In this document: piece after piece, positions 16,628 to 24,505 of the stretch
How the letters are laid out: every line of letters starts with the position of its first letter
Position numbering within the stretch: position 1 is the stretch's first letter
DNA from: an uncultured Lachnospiraceae bacterium
Lineage (GTDB): Bacteria; Bacillota; Clostridia; Lachnospirales; Lachnospiraceae
Direction of reading: 5' to 3'
Length of the DNA stretch: 28,279 bases
Assembly (NCBI GenBank): GCA_937915975.1
Contig: CALGGL010000390.1
Coordinates: 1-28,279 of the forward strand
The notes under the pieces: generated by a model
Told to the model about the DNA's origin: nothing
The model's database searches: none
Seen by the model: the letters and a program-made list of their open reading frames with translations, nothing else
Program-made: the position numbers and the translations under genes

Positions 16628-16740
16628 GTTGGGCATTTTATAAAGTATACATGCCAAATCCCATTTTTTATTTATACATATTCTAAAAATTAAATATAAA
16701 TAACATTTTTAAGTCATGGGTACTTTATAAAATGTCTAAC
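16628..16740. repeat. 113-bp inverted-repeat segment between binding protein and permease 1, operon B
   Basis: Bases 16628-16647 and 16721-16740 are inverted copies of each other with 18 of 20 matches (core CATTTTATAAAGTA at 16634-16647). The 73 bp between them are very AT-rich. Operon A has no such segment, where the gap is about 100 bp rather than 274. It may be a small inserted element or a long weak hairpin affecting permease expression. Confidence 0.6.
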
Positions 16741-16804
16741 GGGGGATACGTGAATAATATGTTTATTCAGTTACAAAAAATAATAAGGTTGGGGAAGTGA
16801 AATC

Positions 16805-17779
16805 ATGAAAAGAAAGACAGTCGAATATGGAAAATATGGATATATATTCATTGCTCCATTCTTCTTGGTGTTCTTATTATTCCAGTTATATCCATTGATA
16901 TACACTTTCTATCTTAGTTTCGTTGAATACAGAATGAAAGACGGAAAATGGAACACTCCAAAGTTCTGTGGCTTTGACAACTACATGGCTATGTTGACAA
17001 AGACAGACTTTAAGACCGGCCAGAAGGTATGGTTCAACACATTGCCAATGAATTCTATCAAGAATACATTGATTATCTGGATAATTAACTTTATCCCTCA
17101 GATTCTTTTAGCTTTACTTTTAGCAGCATGGTTTACAGATACTGTTGTTAAATTAAAGGGACAGGGCGCATTTAAGGTATTGATGTTCTTACCAAATATC
17201 ATCACTGCTTCATCTATCGCCGTATTGTTCTATAACTTATTTGCTAATCAGGGTCCTGTTACCATCTTACTTAGAAATATGCACATCATTTCCGAGAAGT
17301 ATAACTTCATGGAGAGCAAGACTGCAACAATCGGTATAATCGCATTTATGCAGTTTTGGATGTGGTATGGTAACTCCATGATAATCCTTATAGCAGGTAT
17401 ACTTGGTATCAATCCATCACTTTATGAGGCTGCTATGGTTGACGGTGCAAGTGGAAAGCAGCAGTTCTTCAGCATTACATTGCCGCTGCTCAGACCGATC
17501 CTCGAGTTCTCACTCGTTACATCAGCAATCGGTGGTCTTCAGATGTATGACATACCATCACTTTTCAATGTTACAAATACAGGTATAGGTCAGCCTGACC
17601 GTGTATCCCATACGGTTACAATGCAGATCAGAGAGTACGCAAGCTCATCTAACCCTGACTATGGTAAGGCAGCCGCTATATCAGTAATATTGTTTATCGT
17701 TACTTTAATAATAAGCTTAATCTTCTTTGTTGTTACACGTGAGAAACAACCAAAGCAGAAGCATGCTGTAATTAGATAG
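16805..17779 (+). CDS. sugar ABC transporter permease 1 (MalF/UgpA-type, CUT1), operon B
   Basis: A 324-residue permease with about six helices and the EAA loop YEAAMVDGASGKQQFFSITL near residues 205-225. It closely parallels the operon A permease at 6444-7373, from the EYGKYGYIFIAPFFLVFLLFQLYPLIYTF start to the QMYDIPSLF stretch. A GGTTGGGGAAGTGA ribosome region precedes ATG 16805. Permease 2 follows after 14 bp. As in operon A, no ATPase gene is linked, so a shared MsmX/MsmK-like ATPase is likely (known habit of Firmicutes CUT1 systems). Confidence 0.93.
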   Translation: MKRKTVEYGKYGYIFIAPFFLVFLLFQLYPLIYTFYLSFVEYRMKDGKWNTPKFCGFDNYMAMLTKTDFKTGQKVWFNTLPMNSIKNTLIIWIINFIPQILLALLLAAWFTDTVVKLKGQGAFKVLMFLPNIITASSIAVLFYNLFANQGPVTILLRNMHIISEKYNFMESKTATIGIIAFMQFWMWYGNSMIILIAGILGINPSLYEAAMVDGASGKQQFFSITLPLLRPILEFSLVTSAIGGLQMYDIPSLFNVTNTGIGQPDRVSHTVTMQIREYASSSNPDYGKAAAISVILFIVTLIISLIFFVVTREKQPKQKHAVIR

Positions 17780-17793
17780 GGGGTGCGTAGATA

Positions 17794-18675
17794 ATGGCAG
17801 CAAAACCAGAGGTTGGATTAGATGCTAGCTACGCATCTAAAATAAGAGCAAAGAAAATATTCAGAACAGTTATCTGTGTACTTCTTTGTATAATGAGTAT
17901 ATTTCCTTTCTATATAATGATAGTAAATACTACTCTTTCATCAGATACTATTAAACATGGTATCCATCTTATACCTGGCAACAAGCTTGTAAGCAACTTT
18001 AAGGGTATGCTTGATAGAACTGCAGGTAAGGGTACTACAGTTTGGCAGGCTATGTGGCACAGTGTAATCATCGCTGTTCCTGCAACAGTTTTACAGGTTT
18101 ACTTTGCTACACTTACTGCTTACGGTCTTACCGTTTACCGGTTTAAGCTTAGAAATATGGCTTGGTCATTTATCATGGCGATCATGATGATTCCTGCACA
18201 GGTTTCAATCATCGGTTTCATGAACTTAATGATTAAGATCAACTTATACAATACTTATTGGCCACTTATCATCCCTGCTATAGCAGCACCGTCCACTGTT
18301 TACTTTATGAAGCAGTATATGACCAGTGCTCTTTCGGTAGAGATAATAGAGGCAGCCAGAATAGACGGTTCAGGAGAGTTTGCTACATTTAACAAGATAG
18401 CACTTCCACTTATGAAGCCGGCTATGGCTACACAGGCAATATTCGCTTTCATAGCATCATGGAATAACCTGTATACACCTACAATGATGATTTCAGATAA
18501 CAGAAAGTATACACTTCCAATGTTCATTACGGGACTTAAGTCAGACTCAATCAGAACTGACTACGGTTTTGTATATGTAGGACTTACTTTAACAGTATTC
18601 CCACTCTTGGTTGTTTACTTCGCTTTATCAAAGTATATCATCGCCGGTGTTGCACTCGGTGGTGTAAAAGAGTAA
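17794..18675 (+). CDS. sugar ABC transporter permease 2 (MalG-type, CUT1), operon B
   Basis: A 293-residue permease with six predicted helices and the EAA loop EAARIDGSGEFATFNKIALPLM near residues 185-206. It ends with SKYIIAGVALGGVKE, identical to the operon A partner. GGGGGTG lies upstream of ATG 17794. It is the last gene of operon B; a strong terminator follows at 18703. Operon B lacks the DUF624 gene found in operon A. Confidence 0.93.
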   Translation: MAAKPEVGLDASYASKIRAKKIFRTVICVLLCIMSIFPFYIMIVNTTLSSDTIKHGIHLIPGNKLVSNFKGMLDRTAGKGTTVWQAMWHSVIIAVPATVLQVYFATLTAYGLTVYRFKLRNMAWSFIMAIMMIPAQVSIIGFMNLMIKINLYNTYWPLIIPAIAAPSTVYFMKQYMTSALSVEIIEAARIDGSGEFATFNKIALPLMKPAMATQAIFAFIASWNNLYTPTMMISDNRKYTLPMFITGLKSDSIRTDYGFVYVGLTLTVFPLLVVYFALSKYIIAGVALGGVKE

Positions 18676-18702
18676 ACGCGTAGTATTGAGCCACGCAAAA
18701 AT

Positions 18703-18749
18703 GTAAAAAATAACCTGTTCATATTTATATGGAACAGGTTATTTTTTAC
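18703..18749 (+). terminator. Rho-independent terminator of operon B
   Basis: Bases 18703-18720 and 18732-18749 form a perfect 18-bp stem (core AACCTGTTC/GAACAGGTT) with a run of six T inside the 3' arm and TTTTT just after. Its A/T flanks also make it possible as a terminator in the other direction. Confidence 0.92.
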
Positions 18750-18840
18750 GTTTTTATGCGGCGAAAGCTGCGAGCTTGTCGAACGAAGTTCGGCAAGAGG
18801 CGTGATTAATATGAATATGTTGAAGAAAGTGTGAAAAACC

Positions 18841-18869
18841 TTGACGTTAGCCTTTAAAAAGATTAGAAT
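18841..18869 (+). promoter_or_regulatory. sigma-A promoter of the foldase-type gene
   Basis: TTGACG (18841-18846), 17-bp spacer, TAGAAT (18864-18869). The same TTG could be misread as a start codon of a longer protein; the promoter match and the ribosome site near 18897 argue for ATG 18907 instead. Confidence 0.8.
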
Positions 18870-18906
18870 GTTAAAGTGTTTTATATTGATATTTTTGGAG
18901 GAAGAT

Positions 18907-20004
18907 ATGAAAGGTAAATTTAAGAGAATAATGGCGTGTGCCATGGCCATGGCTGTGACAAGTACTCTGTTATTTGGATGCGCAGGAAAAAAAGATAAGA
19001 ATGATAACGATGTTGTATATACGAAAGAAGAAGCATCAACAACCAAGGCAATGGTAATCGGTGATTATGATGTTTATATGGATGAGCTGATGATATATGC
19101 AATCCAGGAAATTACGCTTTATGGGGTAACTCCGGATATGATAGATGCAGACGAAAAGACATATAAGGACCAGACCCTTGCATTGGCAAGAGAAACGAAG
19201 ATATTATATGATGTTGCTTTGCATAACGATGTTGAATTAAACGATGATGATATAGCAGCAAGAGATAAGCTTATTAATAGCTTTAAGTCGGTTGTTCCGG
19301 AGGAGGTTTTTGAAAAGTACGGAATATCTGATGAAACCATAGAGAAGGTTTTTACAGAAAGAACCTATGTTGAAAAATTTGAAAATGATATCAAAAACCA
19401 GATGGGACAGGATATAACTAAAGATTTAACAGATGGCTTCAAGGATTTTAATTTTCAAAAGCTTTATTATATGGTCTTTCCTACTATAGAGGTAGATGAC
19501 GATGGAAATCCTGCAACAGATGCGGATGGAAATTATATAGAAGCATCTGATGATAAAAAAGAAGAAGCAAAGGAAAATGCACAAAATGCTGCTGCTGAGA
19601 TAAATTCCGGAAAGGATTGCAAGGAAGTGGCAGAAAGCTACGGTGTATCGACATTTTGCTCTGAAATGAACGGATATGTAGGTGCATATTCGGATGAAAT
19701 GAACGAGGCATTGGATAAGATTTCAGCAGGAGAGTGTACAGATATCATAGACAGTGAGGTTGGATATGTAATTATCGCCGTGATATCAGACCATGATGAG
19801 GAAATAAAGGAAAATTATATTTATTCGGTTGCAAACGATTATTTAAGCGACCAATATCAGAGTCTTCGTAATGACTGGCTTGCAAGTATACCTGTAGATA
19901 CTGAAAAGGATATGGAAGGCGATGTGTGGGAAAAATTCACAATGAAGGAACTTTCACAGATGCTGTATGATGCCGGAATTGTAATGCCTGCTGTATCGCA
20001 GTAA
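18907..20004 (+). CDS. foldase-type lipoprotein (SurA/PrsA-like, parvulin-related)
   Basis: A lipoprotein of 365 residues. The start at ATG 18907 has GGAGG seven bases upstream and gives the signal MKGKFKRIMACAMAMAVTSTLLFGC with Cys25 lipidated. Residues about 60-180 resemble the SurA/trigger-factor-like N-terminal helical domain. The C-terminal half has parvulin-like features: FQKLYYMVFP, an amphipathic helix KKEEAKENAQNAAAEINSG, VGAYSDEMNEAL, and VGYVIIAVI. Such proteins help exported proteins fold outside the membrane; whether this one keeps prolyl isomerase activity cannot be judged. It is transcribed from its own promoter after operon B's terminator. Its TAA stop is the left end of palindrome copy 2. 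Confidence 0.82.
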   Translation: MKGKFKRIMACAMAMAVTSTLLFGCAGKKDKNDNDVVYTKEEASTTKAMVIGDYDVYMDELMIYAIQEITLYGVTPDMIDADEKTYKDQTLALARETKILYDVALHNDVELNDDDIAARDKLINSFKSVVPEEVFEKYGISDETIEKVFTERTYVEKFENDIKNQMGQDITKDLTDGFKDFNFQKLYYMVFPTIEVDDDGNPATDADGNYIEASDDKKEEAKENAQNAAAEINSGKDCKEVAESYGVSTFCSEMNGYVGAYSDEMNEALDKISAGECTDIIDSEVGYVIIAVISDHDEEIKENYIYSVANDYLSDQYQSLRNDWLASIPVDTEKDMEGDVWEKFTMKELSQMLYDAGIVMPAVSQ

Positions 20005-20635
20005 ACTTCTGTTTATCGCAGTATGGTGTGAGTGAAAATACTTATATATTTCACACTGCCAATACTGTTTAGCAGGAAAGCATATTAAAAAGGCTGATAC
20101 ACAACGTGCCAACAATTTGTGAAATCAATAAGTTCAAATCCTTTTAATTCGCACGAAACCGAAAACTCGCTACGCTCAAACAGTTCGGTTTCTGAGCGAA
20201 TTAATTCGGATTTTCACTTTTGATTTTACACAAATCGGGCAAATGTTGTTGTATCAGCCTTTTCATATGCTTTTCCTGCCCATAAGTAAAATAAAGTGTG
20301 AAATATATTAAGTATTTCCACTCACACAGCTTAAAACAGCACATACTGTGCTGTTTTGAGCTACAGGTATCAGGTTGGTTAATAAATACTGAGACAAGAA
20401 AGCAGGCGGTTTAGGTAACGTGAGCATAGTTTCCGTTAAATCAGCAATGAGAATTCGTATATATTTGCTCAGAAACCGAACTGTCTGAGCGTAGCGAGTT
20501 TTCGGTTTCGTGCAAATATAAAGAATTCGAATGTACTGATTTAGGAAGCTATGTGAGTTACATAAACCGCCTGCTTTCTTTGTTCAGTATATTAACCAAC
20601 CTGATATCTGTCTTATTGTGATAAACAGAAGTTTA
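20002..20635. repeat. 634-bp branched palindromic element between convergent genes (copy 2)
   Basis: The gap between the foldase and degV genes has the same plan as 11800-12547. Outer stem: 20002-20020 with 20617-20635 (19 pairs, one G-T), containing both TAA stops. Hairpin I: 20026-20034/20319-20327, 20036-20043/20310-20317, 20044-20057/20295-20308, 20072-20085/20265-20279 (one bulge), 20088-20101/20250-20263, and an apical stem GAAACCGAA/TTCGGTTTC. Hairpin II: 20328-20343/20347-20362 (one wobble). Hairpin III: 20369-20384/20590-20605 (16 bp), 20387-20392/20584-20589, 20396-20413/20563-20580 (18 bp, perfect), then shorter stems to an apex at 20472-20480/20501-20509. No coding sequence is evident. 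Confidence 0.9.
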
Positions 20636-21499
20636 GCGTTCCTTAGCAGGAAATGCGATAACTACAAGACCGGGACCGGTATGTGCACCGATTACAGGTC
20701 CTACATCCGAGTAAAGCTTTACATCAACTCCGTGACGCTCCTTTAGCATTGCGCCTACAGCCTTTGCATCTTCAAGAGAATCCGTATGTCCGATAAATAA
20801 CGGACCTTCCTCAGGATTAATTGCAGTTTCTGTATATTTATCAGCCAAGGTCTTAAGAGCTGCCTTTCTTCCTCTTACCTTAGCCATATTTATAAGCTTA
20901 CCTTCCTCATCTACATGAAGTACAGGTTTAATGTTAAGAACAGTACCCACAAAAGCTGATGCTGCACTTATACGTCCACCTCTCTTTAAGTACTTAAGAT
21001 CTTCAACCGTAAACCAATGAGCGATAGACATTCTGTTATCCATTAAAAACTGATATGCCTCATCAATACTTACTCCCTCTTTCTTCTTTTGAGATAACAG
21101 GTAAAGAATAAGTCCTGAGCCAACAGAAGCACATAAGCTGTCCACAGCATAAATGGTTCTCTCAGGGAACTCCTCCTTTAATTCTTCAACGGCTATACGA
21201 CCTGAATTGTAAGTTGCACTTATTCCCGATGAAAATGCTACAAACAATACATCATTTCCCTTTTCGAGCTCCGGTCTGAATGCCTCTTTAAAGGTTTCAG
21301 AATTTATTGCCGAGGTCTTGGCAACCTCTCCATCTTTCATTCTTTGATAAAATTCCTTTACAGGCATCTCACTGTCACGATATTCCTTGTCAACGCCCTC
21401 AAACCTGAAAGTCAAATCCTCTTTTCTGATACCCCACTCTTTTAAAACCTCTGCAGAAGTATCACAGCCTGAGTCAGTAAAAATTACAAAGTCAGCCAT
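20633..21499 (-). CDS. DegV family protein (fatty-acid binding)
   Basis: A 288-residue DegV-family protein: FTDSGCDTS at the N-terminus, TSAINSETF near residues 82-90, VAFSSGISATYNSG near 106-119, then the second domain with YLKRGGRIS and VGTVLNIKPVL. In Firmicutes these proteins bind a fatty acid and present it to fatty acid kinase (FakB role). Whether this copy serves that pathway here is not shown; acpP lies nearby but under a separate promoter. The start has AAGGAG upstream and a promoter at 21615-21644. Its TAA stop is the right end of palindrome copy 2. Confidence 0.92.
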   Translation of the reverse strand: MADFVIFTDSGCDTSAEVLKEWGIRKEDLTFRFEGVDKEYRDSEMPVKEFYQRMKDGEVAKTSAINSETFKEAFRPELEKGNDVLFVAFSSGISATYNSGRIAVEELKEEFPERTIYAVDSLCASVGSGLILYLLSQKKKEGVSIDEAYQFLMDNRMSIAHWFTVEDLKYLKRGGRISAASAFVGTVLNIKPVLHVDEEGKLINMAKVRGRKAALKTLADKYTETAINPEEGPLFIGHTDSLEDAKAVGAMLKERHGVDVKLYSDVGPVIGAHTGPGLVVIAFPAKER

Positions 21500-21614
21500 A
21501 GTATTTCTCCTTATATCTTTTTTACCTCTTAAATTCTTGCATAAGTTCGCGTCGAAAATCTCTGATTCTTCACACTTACTTACTAAATTAAATTTACATA
21601 AATTTTATACCAGT

Positions 21615-21644
21615 ATTATAAATAGCTTATATAAAAATAATCAA
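21615..21644 (-). promoter_or_regulatory. candidate sigma-A promoter of the degV gene
   Basis: On the minus strand: TTGATT (plus 21639-21644), 18-bp spacer, TATAAT (plus 21615-21620). It leaves a leader of about 110 nt. The divergent gap 21500-21828 otherwise holds the palindrome at 21695 and the promoter at 21762. Confidence 0.65.
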
Positions 21645-21694
21645 TCTACATATCGTTTTTTTCCTATACAGATAGTTTAATTTGGTAATTTTTT

Positions 21695-21725
21695 ACTCTA
21701 CCATGGGTAGAACCGACAGTAGAGT
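21695..21725. promoter_or_regulatory. palindromic site upstream of the XRE regulator gene
   Basis: ACTCTAC (21695-21701) pairs with GTAGAGT (21719-21725), and a nested CTACC/GGTAG lies at 21698-21702/21706-21710. It sits 37 bp upstream of the -35 of the regulator gene, so it may be an operator for it or for another regulator. Inference only. Confidence 0.35.
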
Positions 21726-21761
21726 TTGGCATAAAATGGTGGTTTATAACCATATTAAGCA

Positions 21762-21790
21762 TTGATTTACAAAAAATAATATGTTATATT
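21762..21790 (+). promoter_or_regulatory. sigma-A promoter of the XRE regulator gene
   Basis: TTGATT (21762-21767), 17-bp spacer, TATATT (21785-21790), followed by GAGG just before ATG 21829. Confidence 0.65.
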
Positions 21791-21828
21791 GGTTAGGTAA
21801 TATTAATTGAATTTATAATGAGGAAAAA

Positions 21829-22683
21829 ATGCAAAATTTAAAACCAATAATTGCAAAAAATATTTCCAACTTAAGACAGGAAAAAAATATGACACAGAGT
21901 GATTTAGCTCAAAGGCTTAATTACTCTGATAAAGCTGTGTCAAAATGGGAAAGGGCAGAATCCGTTCCCGATATAGCGGTATTAAAGAAAATTGCTGATT
22001 TGTTTGAGGTTACATTAGATTACCTTGTTACAGATATTCACGAAGAAAAAACATCAGAAGATTACACGACCAAAAATCCTGATAATTTCAATACCGCAAA
22101 TCAAGAAGGCGCAGCTTCCGACATAAGCTTTTCGTCAGATGATAACGGCCGCTCAGACGCAAGCTTTCCGTCAGATGATAACGGTCGCTTAAAAAACGAC
22201 AGCACTGACAACAGCAGTCTAAGTAACAACTCTCAGGGAAACAGTAGCTTACAAAACAACAATACAGTCAATACAATCACTGATGCAGGTAAGCCGAAGC
22301 TTAAATTCACATATATGAGCAGTCCTTTAAGAAAGCATGGTTTTATAACAGGTATCAGTATAATACTTGTATGGCTTGTAGCTACCCTTGCTTTTGTTAT
22401 GGCAGATATATTCACCAATGATACCTATTTCCATTGGCTTGCATTTTTATATGCAATTCCGGTTTCAGCTATAGTCTGGCTTGTATTTAACAGTCTTTGG
22501 TTTAACAAGAGGAGAAATTATTTTATTATTTCACTTTTGATGTGGTCATCACTTTTATCAATAGTTTTAAGCCTGCTTCCTTTTGGTAAAAAAATGCTGC
22601 TTATGCTTATCTTGGGCATCCCGGGTCAGGTAATAATATATATGTGGTCAAGTCTTAAGAAAAAGGTTGAGCTTACGGAATAA
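21829..22683 (+). CDS. membrane-bound XRE-family transcriptional regulator
   Basis: A 284-residue protein with an N-terminal XRE helix-turn-helix (about residues 8-64: ISNLRQEKNMTQSDLAQRL...VSKWERAESVPDIAVLKKIADLF), a flexible Ser/Asn/Asp-rich linker (about 75-155), and four hydrophobic helices at the C-terminus (about 168-190, 199-222, 228-247, 252-275). The linker contains an imperfect 36-bp tandem duplication (22126-22197) that gives SDDNGR twice. This layout suggests a repressor whose DNA binding is linked to a membrane signal. Its targets are not known; it could bind the palindrome upstream of its own promoter. Confidence 0.88.
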   Translation: MQNLKPIIAKNISNLRQEKNMTQSDLAQRLNYSDKAVSKWERAESVPDIAVLKKIADLFEVTLDYLVTDIHEEKTSEDYTTKNPDNFNTANQEGAASDISFSSDDNGRSDASFPSDDNGRLKNDSTDNSSLSNNSQGNSSLQNNNTVNTITDAGKPKLKFTYMSSPLRKHGFITGISIILVWLVATLAFVMADIFTNDTYFHWLAFLYAIPVSAIVWLVFNSLWFNKRRNYFIISLLMWSSLLSIVLSLLPFGKKMLLMLILGIPGQVIIYMWSSLKKKVELTE

Positions 22684-22720
22684 ACAATGACCGCTTAATC
22701 GTTCTGATACACAAGCAAAT

Positions 22721-22746
22721 AAAAAAGAGGCATATGCCTCTTTTTT
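22721..22746. terminator. bidirectional Rho-independent terminator
   Basis: A perfect 26-bp palindrome (AAAAAAGAGGCAT then its complement) between the convergent regulator and acpP genes, with A and T runs at the ends, serving both transcripts. Confidence 0.9.
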
Positions 22747-22768
22747 ATTATGCAATCAATTATTTAAA

Positions 22769-23002
22769 CTATTCTTCAATACCCATATCCTTAAGGTACT
22801 TAATTACATCCTCAACAGTCTCGATATTAGCAAGATCATCCTGAGGTATCTCGCAGTTATACTCCTCTTCAAGAGCCATAACAAGCTCAAATAAATCAAG
22901 TGAATCCGCACCAAGGTCATCCTTAAAAGATGTAGATAATTCAATATCAGACTCGTCTACATTTAACTGAGCTGAAATGATTTCTTTCATTTTTTCTAAC
23001 AT
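22769..23002 (-). CDS. acpP: acyl carrier protein
   Basis: A 77-residue acidic protein with the DSL motif in LGADSLDLFELVMALEEEY. Ser34 is the attachment site for 4'-phosphopantetheine. It carries growing acyl chains in fatty acid synthesis in the cytoplasm. Length and sequence are fully typical. GAGGAG precedes the start and a strong promoter lies at 23043-23071. It stands alone here rather than in a fab cluster. Confidence 0.96.
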   Translation of the reverse strand: MLEKMKEIISAQLNVDESDIELSTSFKDDLGADSLDLFELVMALEEEYNCEIPQDDLANIETVEDVIKYLKDMGIEE

Positions 23003-23042
23003 AGTTTAAATCTCCTCGCTTATATTTTTTGCTTATATTGTC

Positions 23043-23071
23043 AATATACATCACACATATATATATGTCAA
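23043..23071 (-). promoter_or_regulatory. sigma-A promoter of acpP
   Basis: On the minus strand: TTGACA (plus 23066-23071), 17-bp spacer, TATATT (plus 23043-23048). Confidence 0.85.
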
Positions 23072-23158
23072 GAAATTGAACAATATTTTTTCGATATCTT
23101 TCATGGCTTGAATTACTCCATAAATTCTAATTAAATGTCCGTATATTAAAGCGCATGC

Positions 23159-23187
23159 TTGACATATAAAAACTAAAAGAATATACT
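23159..23187 (+). promoter_or_regulatory. sigma-A promoter of perR
   Basis: TTGACA (23159-23164), 17-bp spacer, TATACT (23182-23187). A possible Per-box-like core, ATAATTATTA at 23201-23210, lies just downstream and matches the inner 10 bases of the B. subtilis box but not its ends, so autoregulation is only a suggestion. Confidence 0.8.
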
Positions 23188-23240
23188 TAAAAAGTAAACG
23201 ATAATTATTACTGTTATTCATTTATTCAGGAGTATATAAT

Positions 23241-23624
23241 ATGAGTGTGCCCATTAAATACAGCCACCAGCGTGAAGCCATAGTGGACTATTTAAAATCA
23301 ACCAAATCACATCCCACAGCAGAGACCGTATATGAAAATATCAGATTAATCATTCCCAACATAAGTCTCGGAACCGTATACAGAAATCTTAATCAGTTAG
23401 CAGACTGCGGCAGAATATTAAGACTTAGCTGTGACGGAAAAAACGTTCATTATGACGGCTTTACACATCCGCATTGTCACTTTTTGTGTGAGGTTTGCGG
23501 CAGTGTTTTGGATATGGATATGGATTTTCCTTCCGAGCTTATTAATAAAGCCAAAAAAAGCTCAGAAAACACTATAAAGGATGTATCTATTGTTTTCTCC
23601 GGTGTATGCGAAGCATGTAAATAA
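23241..23624 (+). CDS. perR: PerR-type peroxide-sensing Fur-family repressor
   Basis: A 127-residue Fur-family protein with a winged helix (about residues 8-65, TVYRNLNQL as recognition helix) and a metal-binding C-terminal domain. Every ligand of B. subtilis PerR is present at a constant offset of 13: His24, Asp72, His78, His80 and Asp91 for the regulatory Fe/Mn site, and Cys83, Cys86, Cys123 and Cys126 for structural zinc. Asp rather than Glu at position 72 favours PerR over Fur. PerR senses peroxide by iron-catalysed oxidation of its His ligands and represses oxidative-stress genes. The next gene (23689) has its own ribosome site and may be co-transcribed. Confidence 0.88.
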   Translation: MSVPIKYSHQREAIVDYLKSTKSHPTAETVYENIRLIIPNISLGTVYRNLNQLADCGRILRLSCDGKNVHYDGFTHPHCHFLCEVCGSVLDMDMDFPSELINKAKKSSENTIKDVSIVFSGVCEACK

Positions 23625-23688
23625 ATAGGAAAATTTTTTCCAAAGCTTAACTGATATAACAAATGTTAAAAAAAAAGGAGTATCTTAT

Positions 23689-24462
23689 ATGTCAAAATTC
23701 TTAATAATACCTGAATTTGACAACATTGAAGAAAGCATCAGCCTTGCAAATAAATATAATTTAGGCTTTGAATACAATGATTTTTTTACACCTAATATGC
23801 TTGATGATGAAGCTTCACTTGAAGCTCGTATTAACGCATATAAAAAGTTGAATCTGCCTGATTACTGTACCATGCACGGTGATTTTTTTGATGTATTGGT
23901 CTTTTCGGATGACAGGCTTATAAGAAAAGCCTCTGAAAAAAGAGTTTATCAGAGTATGGAGGTGGCAAAACGACTCGGAGTTAAGGGTGTTATTTTTCAT
24001 ACCAATCACACATCCTTTATTAAGACAGAAACCTATTGTAATAATTTTATAGAAAGCAACTATATATTTTGGAAAAGAGTATGCTATGATTATCCGGAAA
24101 TGGAAGTATATATGGAAAATATGTTTGATACTGAACCGGAATTACTGGCAAGACTCGCAAATTCCATGTCAGAAGTGAATAATTTTGGTGTATGTCTTGA
24201 TTATGCTCATGCTTCGGCATTTGGTAAAGATATGCCTCATTGGATAGAGATGCTTGCACCCTATGTAAAACATCTTCATATAAATGATAATGACCTCAAA
24301 GATGATCTCCATCTTGCCATAGGTGACGGTAATATCGACTGGCTTGAATTTAAAAAATATTATGAACAATACTTCACCGAATGCAGCATATTAATCGAAG
24401 TAAACGGTCTGGAAAAACAAAGGAAATCAATAAACTATCTACAAAAAATAGGAATATTATAA
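23689..24462 (+). CDS. sugar phosphate isomerase/epimerase-like TIM-barrel protein
   Basis: A 257-residue protein of the AP-endonuclease-2/xylose-isomerase-like TIM-barrel family. Candidate metal ligands lie at the ends of successive strands: His in TMHGDF, His in VIFHTNH, Glu in VYMENMFD, Asp and His in CLDYAHA, and His in KHLHINDND, followed by GDGNIDW and a final Glu in SILIEVNG. These fit a divalent-metal isomerase or epimerase, but the substrate cannot be predicted. AAAGGAG precedes ATG 23689. It lies 64 bp after perR in the same direction with no clear terminator between, so co-transcription is likely. Confidence 0.85.
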   Translation: MSKFLIIPEFDNIEESISLANKYNLGFEYNDFFTPNMLDDEASLEARINAYKKLNLPDYCTMHGDFFDVLVFSDDRLIRKASEKRVYQSMEVAKRLGVKGVIFHTNHTSFIKTETYCNNFIESNYIFWKRVCYDYPEMEVYMENMFDTEPELLARLANSMSEVNNFGVCLDYAHASAFGKDMPHWIEMLAPYVKHLHINDNDLKDDLHLAIGDGNIDWLEFKKYYEQYFTECSILIEVNGLEKQRKSINYLQKIGIL

Positions 24463-24469
24463 CGAAAAA

Positions 24470-24494
24470 GGGGGACAGCACCTTGCTGTCCCCC
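24470..24494 (-). terminator. Rho-independent terminator of pilT (REP-like sequence)
   Basis: GGGGGACAGCA (24470-24480) pairs perfectly with TGCTGTCCCCC (24484-24494). On the minus strand it is followed by TTTTT, so it fits termination of pilT; on the plus strand it is followed by TGTCAC, with no T run. The GGGGACAG...CTGTCCCC plus TGTCAC pattern resembles REP sequences linked to REP-associated transposases; none is encoded here. Confidence 0.75.
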
Positions 24495-24505
24495 TGTCAC
24501 ATTAT

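Noticed and set aside
18841..18906. Longer start (TTG 18841) for the foldase-type lipoprotein
   Set aside because: TTG is the -35 hexamer of a good promoter, the extra residues would precede the lipoprotein signal, and ATG 18907 has GGAGG at the right distance.
22704..22714. CTGATACACAA, which matches the core boundary of the two giant palindromes
   Set aside because: Only 11 bases match, no inverted partner is present, and the gap already has a normal short terminator; it could be chance or a remnant.
23199..23213. PerR box controlling perR
   Set aside because: Only the AT-rich inner 10 of 15 positions fit, which is weak in such AT-rich DNA; mentioned under the promoter but not called separately.
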